Source: Clostridium sporogenes
GTDB lineage: Bacteria; Bacillota; Clostridia; Clostridiales; Clostridiaceae
DNA length: 64,000 bases
Reading direction: 5' to 3'
Assembly (NCBI RefSeq): GCF_001020205.1
Contig: NZ_CP011663.1
Location: forward strand, 2,108,001 to 2,172,000
In this document: positions 1-9,128 of the stretch, one piece after another
Layout of the letters: every line of letters begins with the position of its first letter
Position numbering within the stretch: the first letter of the stretch is position 1
The notes under the pieces: model-generated
Database searches by the model: none
What the model was told of the DNA's origin: nothing
The model's input: only the letters and a program-made list of their open reading frames with translations
Made by a program: the position numbers and the translations under genes

Positions 1-902
1 ACTATGAAAGCCCTTCTCTTCTTATAGAATCCTTTTACTTTCAAAAAGATAAGGCAGATAGATTAAATTCTAAAAGCTCTGATCTTAATAAATTAATGAA
101 TCTAAACATTGAAAGATGCGAAAAGAAGATTAAAATATTAGAAGGGAATTTAAAAGACTGCGGTGAAAAAGAAAAATTCCAAATATGTGGAGAAATTTTA
201 ACTGCTAACATATATGCTCTTAAAAAAGGCATGGATAAAGTAAATCTTTTAAATTATTACACTAATGAATACATGGATATAAAGCTAGACCCTAACAAAA
301 ATCCTTCTGATAATATACAAAAATACTTTAAAAAATACAATAAGCTAAAAAAGACTGAAGTTGCAGCTAAAGAACAAATAGAACTTACTTGTGATGAGTT
401 AAAATATCTAAATTCCGTTTTAACTAGTATAAAAAATGCAGATAGTTATGATGATATAGATGAGATAAAAAGAGAACTTATTGAAACAGGCTATATTAAA
501 TTTAAAAAGAAAAATAATAAAAAGATAAAAAATACAAAGCCCCTACACTTTATTTCCTCAGATGGCATAGATATTTATGTAGGAAAAAACAATATGCAAA
601 ATGATTACCTAACATTAAAATTTGCTAGCAATCATGACATTTGGATGCATACAAAAAATATACCTGGCTCCCATGTAATAGTTAAAAATTTCCAAGGAAA
701 TGTTACAGAAAAAACTTTAGAAGAAGCAGCATCACTAGCAGCATTTTACAGTAAATCTAAAGGCTCCACAAAGGTTCCGGTAGATTATACAGAAGTAAAA
801 AATGTTCATAAGCCTAATGGAGCAAAACCTGGTATGGTTATATATTATACAAATAAAACTATATTTATAGATCCAAAGGAACCTGATTTAAAGCAAATTT
901 AA
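1..902 (+). CDS. rqcH: Rqc2/RqcH (NFACT family) ribosome quality control protein, 3' part
   Basis: The open frame runs in from the window edge (codons in frame from position 3), so the N-terminal NFACT-N part is missing and 299 residues are visible. The first about 160 visible residues are charged and helical, fitting the long coiled coil of the family. From about residue 175 comes an NFACT-R (DUF814) domain with the stretch DGIDIYVGKNN, then NHDIWMHTKNIPGSHVI. In the family, RqcH binds stalled 50S subunits carrying peptidyl-tRNA and adds C-terminal alanine tails that mark the nascent chain for degradation. Older annotations call these proteins fibronectin-binding (FbpA). The stop is followed at 70 bp by truA on the same strand. 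Confidence 0.93.
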   Translation, partial: YESPSLLIESFYFQKDKADRLNSKSSDLNKLMNLNIERCEKKIKILEGNLKDCGEKEKFQICGEILTANIYALKKGMDKVNLLNYYTNEYMDIKLDPNKNPSDNIQKYFKKYNKLKKTEVAAKEQIELTCDELKYLNSVLTSIKNADSYDDIDEIKRELIETGYIKFKKKNNKKIKNTKPLHFISSDGIDIYVGKNNMQNDYLTLKFASNHDIWMHTKNIPGSHVIVKNFQGNVTEKTLEEAASLAAFYSKSKGSTKVPVDYTEVKNVHKPNGAKPGMVIYYTNKTIFIDPKEPDLKQI

Positions 903-972
903 AATACACTAAGAAGTATATCTGACTAAATAAAAACTAATTAACTAAATATATTGTAAAGGAAGTACTAAT

Positions 973-1713
973 ATGACTAATATAAAATTATATATACAAT
1001 ACGATGGTTCTAAATATAACGGTTGGCAAAAACAAAAAGAAAATGACAATACTATTCAATGGAAAATTGAAAATGTACTTTCTCTTATGACAGGAGAAGA
1101 TATAAACCTAATAGGCTCTGGAAGAACAGACGCTGGTGTACACGCCAATATGCAAGTAGCTAATTTTCATACAAATTTTCAAGTTTCTACAGAGCAAATA
1201 TTAAACTATTGTTATGAATACTTACCTAAAGATATTGTAGTTTATGATGCCTTTCATGTAGATGAAAGGTTTCACTCTAGATTAAATGTTAAAAAGAAAA
1301 AATACACCTATAAGATTTGCAACAGAAAATTTCATGATGTATTCTCTAGAAAATACTCTTATCATATACCTGAAGCTTTAGATATAGATGCTATGAAAGA
1401 AGCTTGTACTTATTTAGTAGGAAGACATGATTTTGCATCTTTTACTGCAGCAAGATCAAAAAAGAAATCTACTATAAGGACTCTTTATAGTATAGATATT
1501 ATAGAAAAGAATGGATATGTAAATATAGTATATTTAGGTAGTGGATTTTTACATAAAATGATAAGAATATTAACAGGTACTCTTATAGAAGTAGGATTAC
1601 ATAACATGAGTACTATAGACGTAAAAAGCATATTAGAGGCAAAAGATAGAAGAAAAGCAGGACCTACTGCCCCAAGTCAAGGATTATTTATGACCAGTGT
1701 AGCTTATGATTAA
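973..1713 (+). CDS. truA: tRNA pseudouridine(38-40) synthase TruA
   Basis: This 246-residue protein is the usual length for TruA, which isomerises uridines 38, 39 and 40 in the anticodon arm of tRNAs. The family signature GSGRTDAGVHA is present, with the catalytic Asp at about residue 53. Other family blocks visible are YDGSKYNGWQ near the N terminus and GSGFLHKMIRIL toward the C terminus. The start is ATG preceded by AAAGGAAG about 8 bases upstream. It is followed by a strong hairpin terminator, so it probably ends its transcription unit. Confidence 0.96.
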   Translation: MTNIKLYIQYDGSKYNGWQKQKENDNTIQWKIENVLSLMTGEDINLIGSGRTDAGVHANMQVANFHTNFQVSTEQILNYCYEYLPKDIVVYDAFHVDERFHSRLNVKKKKYTYKICNRKFHDVFSRKYSYHIPEALDIDAMKEACTYLVGRHDFASFTAARSKKKSTIRTLYSIDIIEKNGYVNIVYLGSGFLHKMIRILTGTLIEVGLHNMSTIDVKSILEAKDRRKAGPTAPSQGLFMTSVAYD

Positions 1714-1762
1714 TTGATTAAACACAAAAATATTTAAGATAAAATTATATGTATTTGAATAT

Positions 1763-1806
1763 AATGATATGGTATGAATTAAAATTCATACCATATCATT
1801 TTTTTC
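1763..1806 (+). terminator. rho-independent terminator after truA
   Basis: Arms 1763-1780 and 1783-1800 are perfectly complementary (AATGATATGG... and its reverse complement), with the innermost pairs forming a short loop, followed directly by a T run at 1799-1806. It lies 50 bp after the truA stop. It also argues that the next gene does not begin at the upstream in-frame ATG at 1749, which would place this hairpin inside its coding region. Confidence 0.9.
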
Positions 1807-1826
1807 TTAAAAGGAGATGTTTACAC

Positions 1827-3332
1827 ATGCAAAAAATTAAAAACAGATTTCTTTCCTGCATTATGATTTTTCTTATAACCTTTTCTTTTCTCATAATTGG
1901 TTGCAATAGTAACAGTGTATATGCTAAAAATGTATCCAATACAACAGAACCATTAAATAATATAAACTATAGAATTGATGCAAAATTAGATCATAGTAGA
2001 CATGAGATTTCTGGTATAGAACATCTGAAATTCACCAATATTTATGATGTAGAATTAAATGAATTAGTATTCAATATTTTTGCAGACTCCTATAATTCAG
2101 AAGATAGCAAATCTTACGGATTTAAAAAACTAAACGAAATGTTTCCTGAAGATTTAAGTTCTGACGAAAGACTTGGTTACCTAAATATAAATTCTATAAA
2201 AAACGTAGAGAATAAGGATGTTAAATTCACTAAAAATAATCAAATCTTAAGAGTTTCATTAAATAAACCTTTAAAAAAAGGGGAATCCGTAAATTTAAAG
2301 ATAGATTTTAAAACTAAATTTCCTATGGAACTACAAAGAACCTGTTGTTATAAGCAAGTATATTCTGGACTATTTTGGTATCCTATGTTAGCAGTATACG
2401 AGCCTAAAGAAAAAAAATGGAATGAAGTTCAATATTCTAAATGTGGTGAAACTGATTATTATGAAGTTTCTAATTATGAAGTTAATCTAGAAGTCCCTAA
2501 GGATTTCACTGTAGAATTTGCAGGAATCACCACTGAAAAAATAAATGGTGACAAAAAATTAGTTAGCTCTATAGCTAAGAACACTAGAGAAATGGCTTTA
2601 TTCGCCAGCCCTAAATTTAAAAGAATTTCTAAAACCAAGAAGGATCTTACAATAACTATGCTTTATCTTTCCAATGGAAATTTAAATGAAGAATCCGCTT
2701 ATAGATATGTGGATACAGCCTTTGAAACTATAAATTTTTTCAATGAAAAATATGGGAAATATCCTTATAAAGATTTTGATATAGTAGAAACTTTTGTTCC
2801 AGGATTTAATATGGAATATACAAGAGCTGTTCAAATGATGCCTTTATCTCCTGTATCTTATGATGCTATAGATCCTATATTAGTTCACGAAATTGCACAT
2901 CAATGGTTTCATTCAGTAATAGGAAATAATTCTGAAAAAGAGAGTTGTTTAGATGAAAGCCTTACAGAATTTGCTTCTAGCTACTTTTTAGAAAATAATT
3001 ACCCTAAAAATGGAGGATTTAAAGATATAATTAATAAATCTGAGCCAATAAATTTACCTATAAACAGCCCTAATAGCAAAATGACACTTGAAACTTCTAA
3101 ATTATACTATGAAAAAGGTGGTACTGCTTTTTATGAATTATATAGAATTATTGGAGAAGATAAATTCAATCAATTAATAAAAGAATACTTTAACAAATAT
3201 AAATTTAAAAATGCTACCCTAAATGACTTTTTAGCTATAGTAGAAAATAATTGTGGTAAAGAGGTAAAAAATCATATGTATAAATGTTTTAATGAACCTA
3301 ATTATAAATTAGATGAAAAATATATAAAATAA
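1827..3332 (+). CDS. M1-family (gluzincin) metallopeptidase, lipoprotein
   Basis: A zinc motif HEIAHQWFH begins at about residue 354, with a downstream Glu in ESLTEFAS about 22 residues later. This is the HEXXH-(18)-E arrangement of M1 aminopeptidases. The N terminus is a lipoprotein signal: basic residues, a hydrophobic run, then LIIGC. It is therefore expected to be anchored on the outer face of the membrane and to trim peptides there. I chose ATG 1827 because AAAGGAGATG sits 7-15 bases upstream and because the in-frame ATG at 1749 precedes the truA terminator. That gives 501 residues, shorter than classical aminopeptidase N. The GAMEN exopeptidase motif is not obvious (NMEYT appears in the corresponding place), so exo- versus endopeptidase activity is open. 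Confidence 0.85.
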   Translation: MQKIKNRFLSCIMIFLITFSFLIIGCNSNSVYAKNVSNTTEPLNNINYRIDAKLDHSRHEISGIEHLKFTNIYDVELNELVFNIFADSYNSEDSKSYGFKKLNEMFPEDLSSDERLGYLNINSIKNVENKDVKFTKNNQILRVSLNKPLKKGESVNLKIDFKTKFPMELQRTCCYKQVYSGLFWYPMLAVYEPKEKKWNEVQYSKCGETDYYEVSNYEVNLEVPKDFTVEFAGITTEKINGDKKLVSSIAKNTREMALFASPKFKRISKTKKDLTITMLYLSNGNLNEESAYRYVDTAFETINFFNEKYGKYPYKDFDIVETFVPGFNMEYTRAVQMMPLSPVSYDAIDPILVHEIAHQWFHSVIGNNSEKESCLDESLTEFASSYFLENNYPKNGGFKDIINKSEPINLPINSPNSKMTLETSKLYYEKGGTAFYELYRIIGEDKFNQLIKEYFNKYKFKNATLNDFLAIVENNCGKEVKNHMYKCFNEPNYKLDEKYIK

Positions 3333-3347
3333 ACATATAAATAAGCT

Positions 3348-3462
3348 TACTTCTTTAGAAATTAAAAATTTTTGCTTGGTGGTAAAAGCAAAAACAGTTT
3401 CTCCACCGAGCAAAAATTCTAATTAAGCTAAATTTAGAACTTATTAAATAAGTAAATTAGTT
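3348..3462. repeat. Interspersed hairpin repeat, family 1, copy 1
   Basis: A 16-bp stem (3367-3382 with 3403-3418, one G-T pair) is embedded in a longer block that starts TTCTTTAGAAATTAAAAATT and ends AAGCTAAATTTAGAACT. The same outer block with a different central hairpin recurs near 5925-6105 and inside 52430-52605. It lies just after the peptidase gene and may end its transcript, but there is no clear T run. Confidence 0.6.
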
Positions 3463-3547
3463 GTTACATGTATTTTCCTTTAACATTACCTGTTTAACTG
3501 ATAATATAAGATTATTTAAATTCTTTTACGTAAGTAAATATATTTTT

Positions 3548-3925
3548 TTAACCATCATATTCTACTAAAGGAGTTTTCAAATTCCTTATTCCTCCTCTAG
3601 GATTTACTACATCCCCTTTATATCTTGGAATAAAATGAATATGAAGATGCATTATAGTTTGTCCAGCATCATATCCTATATTTACCCCTACATTGTATCC
3701 TGCTGGTTCATACTGAATATCTAGCATTTCCTTAACTTCGTGCATAAGAGAATAAATTCCCTTTACTTCTTCCTCTGTAGCTTCAAAAAAACTTTGAAAA
3801 TGTCTTTTAGGAATTATTAATGTATGTCCTTCATTTACCGGAAATTTGTCTAATATAGCAAAAGCCACCCTATTTTCTGCTATTATTTCTGTAGTATTAT
3901 AATTACAAAATACACAATTGCTCAT
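3548..3925 (-). CDS. HIT family (histidine triad) nucleotide-binding protein
   Basis: This is a 125-residue protein with the histidine triad HLHIHF near residue 95 and an N-terminal CxxC pair (CVFCNY) of the kind that binds zinc in Hint-like proteins. Family members hydrolyse nucleoside phosphoramidates or dinucleotides; the substrate here is unknown. It stands alone on the minus strand between two plus-strand genes. The start codon is separated from the nearest Shine-Dalgarno-like sequence by a perfect hairpin (see 3934-3985), which is unusual. Confidence 0.92.
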   Translation of the reverse strand: MSNCVFCNYNTTEIIAENRVAFAILDKFPVNEGHTLIIPKRHFQSFFEATEEEVKGIYSLMHEVKEMLDIQYEPAGYNVGVNIGYDAGQTIMHLHIHFIPRYKGDVVNPRGGIRNLKTPLVEYDG

Positions 3926-3933
3926 AAATTATC

Positions 3934-3985
3934 TTTAGTGAGAGAATGTACAATAATTTTAAACTCTCACTAAACCTCACCTCTC
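3934..3985 (-). promoter_or_regulatory. Hairpin between SD-like sequence and start codon
   Basis: Read on the minus strand the order is GAGAGGTGAGG (3985-3975), stem TTTAGTGAGAG (3974-3964), a 19-base loop, stem CTCTCACTAAA (3944-3934), then 8 bases and the ATG at 3925. The stem is 11 bp and perfect. No Shine-Dalgarno sequence is visible between the stem and the ATG. If the hairpin forms, the purine-rich stretch comes within normal distance of the ATG. A related element occupies the same position upstream of the unrelated gene starting at 25550. Confidence 0.55.
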
Positions 3986-4424
3986 TTTTTTATACTATTT
4001 TTTCAATATAACATATTTATAACTAATAATTACTATATTAATAAATCGTTATTGTATTTAAAGAACATACTTAATTATACCACTATAAATATAAAGATAT
4101 CATTTGTTCAAATCTATATATTGCTTATTTTTACTGTATACTTTGAATAAATTTTATATATCCCTTTTATCAAATCTAATAACTATTTTATCTAGTGTAC
4201 ATATTATAATTTAACATAAGAAATACTAAATTTACATAATTTAATAAAAACAATAATTTTATTTTAATATATGAAGGAATACTTGCATATTTGTGTATAT
4301 TTGAATCATTAATGGCTTTGCATCATTTTTGCTTTACTATTATAATATTACTAACAATTTATTTTTTTAGGAATTTTTAACAAATTGATTTTATATATTT
4401 AACTTTAAGGAGGTCTTTTTTATT
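3986..4424. other. Intergenic region upstream of gadB
   Basis: Divergent region of about 440 bp, very AT-rich, with no supported reading frame. It should hold promoters for the HIT gene (leftward) and gadB (rightward). I see AT-rich -10-like hexamers but no single promoter I would defend. Confidence 0.5.
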
Positions 4425-5828
4425 ATGCTCTATTCTTCAAAAAACAAACAAAGTAATGATACCTATGCTACCCCCATTTTTGGTATCACTAAGGACAACT
4501 ACTCAATTCCTAAGTACAAAATTAATGAAAATTCTATTGCACCTAATATAGCCTATCGTATGATTAAAGATGAACTTATGAATGAAGGTAACGCACGCTT
4601 AAATTTAGCTACTTTTTGTCAAACCTATATGGAAGATAAAGCTACAAAACTTATGGCTGAAACCTTACAAAAAAATGCTATAGATAAGTCTGAATACCCA
4701 CAAACTACTGAAATAGAGAATCGTTGTGTTAATATTATTTCAGATCTTTGGAATGTCCCAAAGGATACGAACTTCTTGGGTACCTCTACTGTAGGTTCTT
4801 CAGAAGCTTGTATGTTAGGTGGCCTGTCTATGAAATTTCGTTGGCGTGATCAAGCTGAAAAATTAGGTATTGATATTAATAAAAAGAAACCTAACTTAAT
4901 AATATCATCTGGTTATCAGGTATGTTGGGAAAAATTCTGCGTTTATTGGGATATTGAGATGCGTACTGTTCCTATGGATGAAGATAATCTAAGTTTAAAT
5001 ATAGATAAGGTTTTTGATTATGTAGATGAATATACCATAGGAATTATAGGCATCTTAGGAATAACTTATACAGGAAAATTTGATGATATTAAAGCTTTAG
5101 ATGAAGCCCTTGAAAAATATAATAATGATCATGATATAAAGGTTTATATCCATGTAGATGCTGCCTCCGGTGGATTTTTCACACCTTTTATTAATCCTGA
5201 AATTTTGTGGGATTTTCGTTTGAAAAATGTAGTTTCTATAAATGCATCCGGTCATAAATATGGGTTAGTTTATCCAGGAATAGGTTGGGTTCTGTGGAAA
5301 GATCAAAAATATCTTCCTAAAGATTTAATATTTGAAGTAAGTTATTTAGGTGGGAAAATGCCTACCTTAGCTATTAATTTTTCAAGATCTGGAAGCCAAA
5401 TAATAGGCCAGTATTATAATTTTTTACGCTTTGGTTTTGAGGGATATAAAAAAATTCATGAGCGCACAAAAGAAGTAGCTATGTATATTTCAAAAGAACT
5501 TGAAAACACGGGATTATTCAGTATATATAATGATGGCAGTAATCTTCCTATAGTTTGCTATAAACTAAAAGAACAATCTAAAGTGAAGTGGAATCTTTAT
5601 GATTTAGCAGATAGACTAGCTATGAAAGGTTGGCAAATACCTGCTTACCCCCTCCCTGAAAATCTTAACCATATAATAATACAAAGAATAGTTTGTCGGT
5701 CAGATCTAGGATACAATTTAGCAGAACTATTAATAAAAGATTTTAAAACAGCAATAAATGATTTAAATAATGCTCATATATTATTTCATGAAAAAGAAAA
5801 TCAAGGTAGTTATGGATTTACTCATTAG
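4425..5828 (+). CDS. gadB: Glutamate decarboxylase (PLP-dependent)
   Basis: The 467-residue length and sequence fit bacterial GadA/GadB, which convert glutamate to GABA and CO2 while consuming a proton. The PLP-binding lysine is K278 in NASGHKYGLVYPG; upstream are HVDAASGG, which places the cofactor-binding Asp, and TSTVGSSEACMLGG. The protein ends with a histidine (YGFTH). In E. coli GadB a near-terminal histidine closes the active site at neutral pH, so a comparable pH switch is possible but is inference. AAGGAGG lies about 10 bases before the ATG. No glutamate/GABA antiporter gene (gadC) is adjacent. Confidence 0.96.
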   Translation: MLYSSKNKQSNDTYATPIFGITKDNYSIPKYKINENSIAPNIAYRMIKDELMNEGNARLNLATFCQTYMEDKATKLMAETLQKNAIDKSEYPQTTEIENRCVNIISDLWNVPKDTNFLGTSTVGSSEACMLGGLSMKFRWRDQAEKLGIDINKKKPNLIISSGYQVCWEKFCVYWDIEMRTVPMDEDNLSLNIDKVFDYVDEYTIGIIGILGITYTGKFDDIKALDEALEKYNNDHDIKVYIHVDAASGGFFTPFINPEILWDFRLKNVVSINASGHKYGLVYPGIGWVLWKDQKYLPKDLIFEVSYLGGKMPTLAINFSRSGSQIIGQYYNFLRFGFEGYKKIHERTKEVAMYISKELENTGLFSIYNDGSNLPIVCYKLKEQSKVKWNLYDLADRLAMKGWQIPAYPLPENLNHIIIQRIVCRSDLGYNLAELLIKDFKTAINDLNNAHILFHEKENQGSYGFTH

Positions 5829-5924
5829 TATAAAGAAAACATCTATAGATTGAATAGATATAATTTAAATATAGAAAATATAAAGGTACACTGGTAAAGC
5901 TATGAATAAACTCATAAGAATAAG

Positions 5925-6105
5925 TTTGAGTAATTTTTAATTTTATCGAATTAAAACGATTCTTCTAATTTATCCCAGTATGTGATAAGCCGGTGGAGAA
6001 GTCTAATATTAGTTCTCCACCGGTTACAAAATTTTTAATAAAGCTAGATCTAGAGCTCTCTTTAGGGAAATGACTTAGTTTATGAAGTGTATTTTTATAT
6101 ATTGG
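5925..6105. repeat. Interspersed hairpin repeat, family 1, copy 2
   Basis: The block contains TTTTTAATTTTATCGAATT, then a perfect 11-bp stem (5990-6000 with 6013-6023, CCGGTGGAGAA), then AAAATTTTTAATAAAGCTAGA and TTTATGAAGTGTATT. The flanks match copy 1 (3348-3462) and the copy inside 52374-52662, and copies 1 and 2 share TTCTCCACCG in the stem. It fills most of the 337-bp gap between gadB and the next gene; nothing else is visible there. Confidence 0.6.
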
Positions 6106-6165
6106 CGATGTAAAACTATACCTATTTTAGGAAAATATCTTATTTTGTTACAATCAGTTTTATAC

Positions 6166-6507
6166 TTAAGATTTATGCATTACCAATTTTTTAATTTCCA
6201 TTCCTAATTCTTTCATATCCTCTCTTAATAATTTCCAACATTCTTTTGTATTGAGATTTTTTGAAGAATCCTTTTTTACATAAACTCTTACAATTTGTTC
6301 AGGATTGTTATCCCATTTATAACAATAGAGTACTACATCTCCTACCTGTGATTCTAATTTATTTTGTAATATACTTGGAGAATTTTTAACAGTAAATACA
6401 AAAACCTCATAGTCCTTATATTTTTCCTTTGATAAAGTTGACTTCTCTTTTACTTTTAAGTCTTCTGTATCTTCAATACAAATTTCTTTAGACAAATTTG
6501 CATACAT
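6166..6507 (-). CDS. Small hypothetical protein
   Basis: This 113-residue protein is not recognised. It is hydrophilic, mixed alpha/beta in character, and has no signal peptide or membrane segment. The middle reads VGDVVLYCYKWDNN and the C terminus is a charged helix rich in Lys and Glu. A strong AAGGAGGGC ribosome binding site lies 7-15 bases before the ATG, which supports it as a real gene. It is a single-gene unit on the minus strand between gadB and a chemoreceptor gene, and its context gives no clue to function. Confidence 0.65.
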   Translation of the reverse strand: MYANLSKEICIEDTEDLKVKEKSTLSKEKYKDYEVFVFTVKNSPSILQNKLESQVGDVVLYCYKWDNNPEQIVRVYVKKDSSKNLNTKECWKLLREDMKELGMEIKKLVMHKS

Positions 6508-6999
6508 AAAAAAGCCCTCCTTAAATATACTAATTATTTTTTTAGTTGTTCTTTAGAATTTATATTAGGTAGGTAAACTTTATAATTTATTTATTACTTA
6601 TATTATAATACATAATCTTCATTTTTACTTAAAATTTTAGAATTAATTTTAATATTTAAAAAATTTAGAATTTTTGCCCTGGTAATAAAAATTAATAGTT
6701 ATAAATTTGCTCTTAAATTAATTATTAAAGACTCTACAGATTAATAGAGAATAACTTTATAATTAAAAAGATTTGGGCTCATAGATCGCTTGTCCATAAT
6801 AAAAGAACCAACTTTCTATGAGCCCTATAATGCAAAACTTAATTATGATTAGACTTTAACTCAATCAAAATTTTAGTTGAACACAAATATAAGATGATTA
6901 TAACTTGAAACCCCAAATTTCTAGTAAATATCATCTAATAAGCATAAGAGTATTCTGCCTGGTAGCCATTAGAATAAAAAACTAATACTAAATTACTCT
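6508..6999. other. Intergenic region with an 11-bp hairpin
   Basis: No gene is visible in these 490 bp. GGGCTCATAGA (6775-6785) pairs perfectly with 6815-6825 across a 29-base loop. Read leftward, the stem is followed by AAATCTTTTT, so it could terminate the chemoreceptor transcript, although it lies about 175 bp past that stop codon. The rest is AT-rich spacer. Confidence 0.5.
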
Positions 7000-8709
7000 T
7001 TAAATTTTAAATTTAGAAATTTCTTTTTTTAGTTTGTTAGCGCTTTCTTCTGATTTTAGAGCTTCCTGAAGTACATCATTTGATTTATTATTTACCTCCA
7101 GTATTTTACATGCAATATCTGTAGTACCTCCAGCACCTTCACTAGCAGCTTGTGCTACACCCTCTACAGTTTTAACTACATCCTGCAAAGATGCTAAAAG
7201 TTCCTCTGAGGTTGAACTAAAATCTGTTACGAGAGTATCAACAAAGCCAGCATCTTCGCTATATTTATCCGCCACATTTAACATAGTCTTATAATCATTG
7301 TCCATATCTGTAGACACAAAAGTTAATAGATTACTTGAACTATCAGAAAGATTTTTTACTGATTCTATTACTTTAACTGTTATATTTTGTATTTCTGTTA
7401 CCGTATCCTTTGATTGTTCCGCAAGTTTTCTTATTTCATCAGCTACAACTGAAAATCCCTTTCCTGCTTCCCCTGCCCTTGCAGCTTCAATAGCTGCATT
7501 TAATGCAAGAAGATTTGTTTGTGATGTTATTTCCATTATAGATTCTGAAAGTACATTTATCTGTTCTACAACCTTTGAGGATTCTATAGCCCTTTCAAGT
7601 TCTATTTTTGTATTTCCGAATATTTCCTTTGCCTTTTTCTGAGAAGCTTGTACATTTTCTTTTGTTTGTTCTGCTCTCTCATTTATTTCTCCCGCTTGAG
7701 TAGCGCCTGCCTGGGATTTTTGTGCAATGGATTCAATAGCTTTTTCTATCTCTTGAGAAGTTGCTGACATCTCTTCTGCTGAAGCTGCAGTTTCTTGCAT
7801 ATTAGAAGAAAGTTCTTCTGTAGTTGCAGAAACCTCCTCTACATCATTATTTAAATCTGTAACATTAGTTTTTATACTGTCTACAACAATTTCAATGCTA
7901 TCTGCACTTTCATTAACAGTTTTAATAATATCCTTTATATTTTGTATGAATTTATTTAAACTTTTAGCAAGATCATTTATTTCATCCTTAGAATTAACCT
8001 TTATTTCTTGAGTTAAATCTCCACCTCTTTCGGATAATTCATCTAATTCTCCCTTTAAAACATTTAAGGACTTTCTTATACCATTAATAATAAGCATTCC
8101 TAAAACTGCACCTGTAGCTGATAATAATAACATTAAAGTTAAATTTATTTTCATAGCAATATCAAAATGCTTGTCACCTTCTAGGCTAGCTTTTTCTGTT
8201 TTATTCTTATTAAACTGAGCTAATTTTAATAAAGAATCAGAAGCTTTATCAAAAGATTGCTTAGATTCCCCTCTCATTATTTTTGCTGCTTCATCTGCTT
8301 TTAATTGTCTACTTAAAGCAATCACTTTCTTATTTTGTTGTAAATATTCATTCCATTCTCTTTCTACAATATTAAACAACTCTTCATCCTCTTTTGAGTC
8401 TACTGTTCTTCTATAAAGAGTTAAATATTTTTCTATTCCCTTACTTTTTTCTTCCATTTCTTTTTCTTTTTCATTCATCATTTCTGCATTGGTAGAAATA
8501 ATATGATCATATTCTAGTATTCTAAAATCTGAGGTCATTGTATTTAGCTCCTCTGAATATACCATGGCAGGTACCCATTTCTTAGAAATTTCAGTAGACT
8601 TTTCATTTACACTATCTAAATTTTTTATTGAGTATCCTCCCATAAATACAATTGCACCTACTAATATAGCTACAAGAAAGATTAGCTTACCTTTTATCGT
8701 TTTTACCAA
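7000..8709 (-). CDS. Methyl-accepting chemotaxis protein (copy 1)
   Basis: This is a 569-residue transmembrane chemoreceptor. It has a first membrane helix at about residues 9-29, a four-helix-bundle (4HB_MCP-like) extracellular domain to about 185, a second membrane helix at about 187-208, a HAMP domain to about 265, and a cytoplasmic signalling domain with the conserved tip NLLALNAAIEAARAGEAGKGF. It should couple to CheA/CheW; the ligand is unknown. An AAGGAGG site precedes the start. A near-copy of equal length lies at 17883-19592 and differs mostly in the extracellular domain. No chemotaxis kinase genes are in the window. Confidence 0.95.
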   Translation of the reverse strand: MVKTIKGKLIFLVAILVGAIVFMGGYSIKNLDSVNEKSTEISKKWVPAMVYSEELNTMTSDFRILEYDHIISTNAEMMNEKEKEMEEKSKGIEKYLTLYRRTVDSKEDEELFNIVEREWNEYLQQNKKVIALSRQLKADEAAKIMRGESKQSFDKASDSLLKLAQFNKNKTEKASLEGDKHFDIAMKINLTLMLLLSATGAVLGMLIINGIRKSLNVLKGELDELSERGGDLTQEIKVNSKDEINDLAKSLNKFIQNIKDIIKTVNESADSIEIVVDSIKTNVTDLNNDVEEVSATTEELSSNMQETAASAEEMSATSQEIEKAIESIAQKSQAGATQAGEINERAEQTKENVQASQKKAKEIFGNTKIELERAIESSKVVEQINVLSESIMEITSQTNLLALNAAIEAARAGEAGKGFSVVADEIRKLAEQSKDTVTEIQNITVKVIESVKNLSDSSSNLLTFVSTDMDNDYKTMLNVADKYSEDAGFVDTLVTDFSSTSEELLASLQDVVKTVEGVAQAASEGAGGTTDIACKILEVNNKSNDVLQEALKSEESANKLKKEISKFKI

Positions 8710-9128
8710 TTTTATTTCCTCCTTACTGTTCTTTATACTTTATTCCATGGCTGCCTTTGTAGTTCTCCTATACTTTAAAGGCATAATCTGTAAACACATA
8801 ATAATTTATATAATTAAAGGTATTGATTATAAATAAACACTACCTGAACCTAAAAACATTATGATTTCATAATTGGCAATACTACAATTATATGTAATTG
8901 TAGTATTAATATCAATACTTTGTAAAAAAAACTATAATAAAGTCTTTTATTGTAAACTATTGCAAATTATAAATTAAAATAATTCACTATTTTTAATAAC
9001 TTTAATAATATAAAAATCTATATTTTTGCGAATTTATCATTTATTGTCCCTATATTACTTTTATTCTATTATTTATGATCTTTTTAATATTTTTTTATAA
9101 ATATTAAAAAGTAAAATTCGGCATAAAA
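8710..9128. other. Upstream region of chemoreceptor copy 1
   Basis: There is no supported gene in this 420-bp stretch. It is recognisably related to 19593-19982 in front of the second chemoreceptor, sharing for example ATATCAATACTTTGTA, TATAATTTCATAATT-like and ATATAAAAnCTATATTTTT blocks. A perfect 13-bp inverted repeat (8878-8890 with 8895-8907, AATACTACAATTA) is present only in this copy and could be a copy-specific operator. Confidence 0.55.

Noticed and set aside
1749..1826. Upstream in-frame ATG at 1749 for the M1 peptidase
   Set aside because: It precedes the truA terminator hairpin and has no ribosome binding site; ATG 1827 has a strong site followed by a lipoprotein signal.
4425..5828. 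Complete acid-resistance operon (gadB with antiporter)
   Set aside because: No antiporter gene is adjacent; neighbours are a HIT protein and a small hypothetical protein.
7298..7642. Open frame on the plus strand within the chemoreceptor gene
   Set aside because: It lies wholly antisense to a well-supported gene and its protein has no family character; similar antisense frames inside other genes were also dropped.
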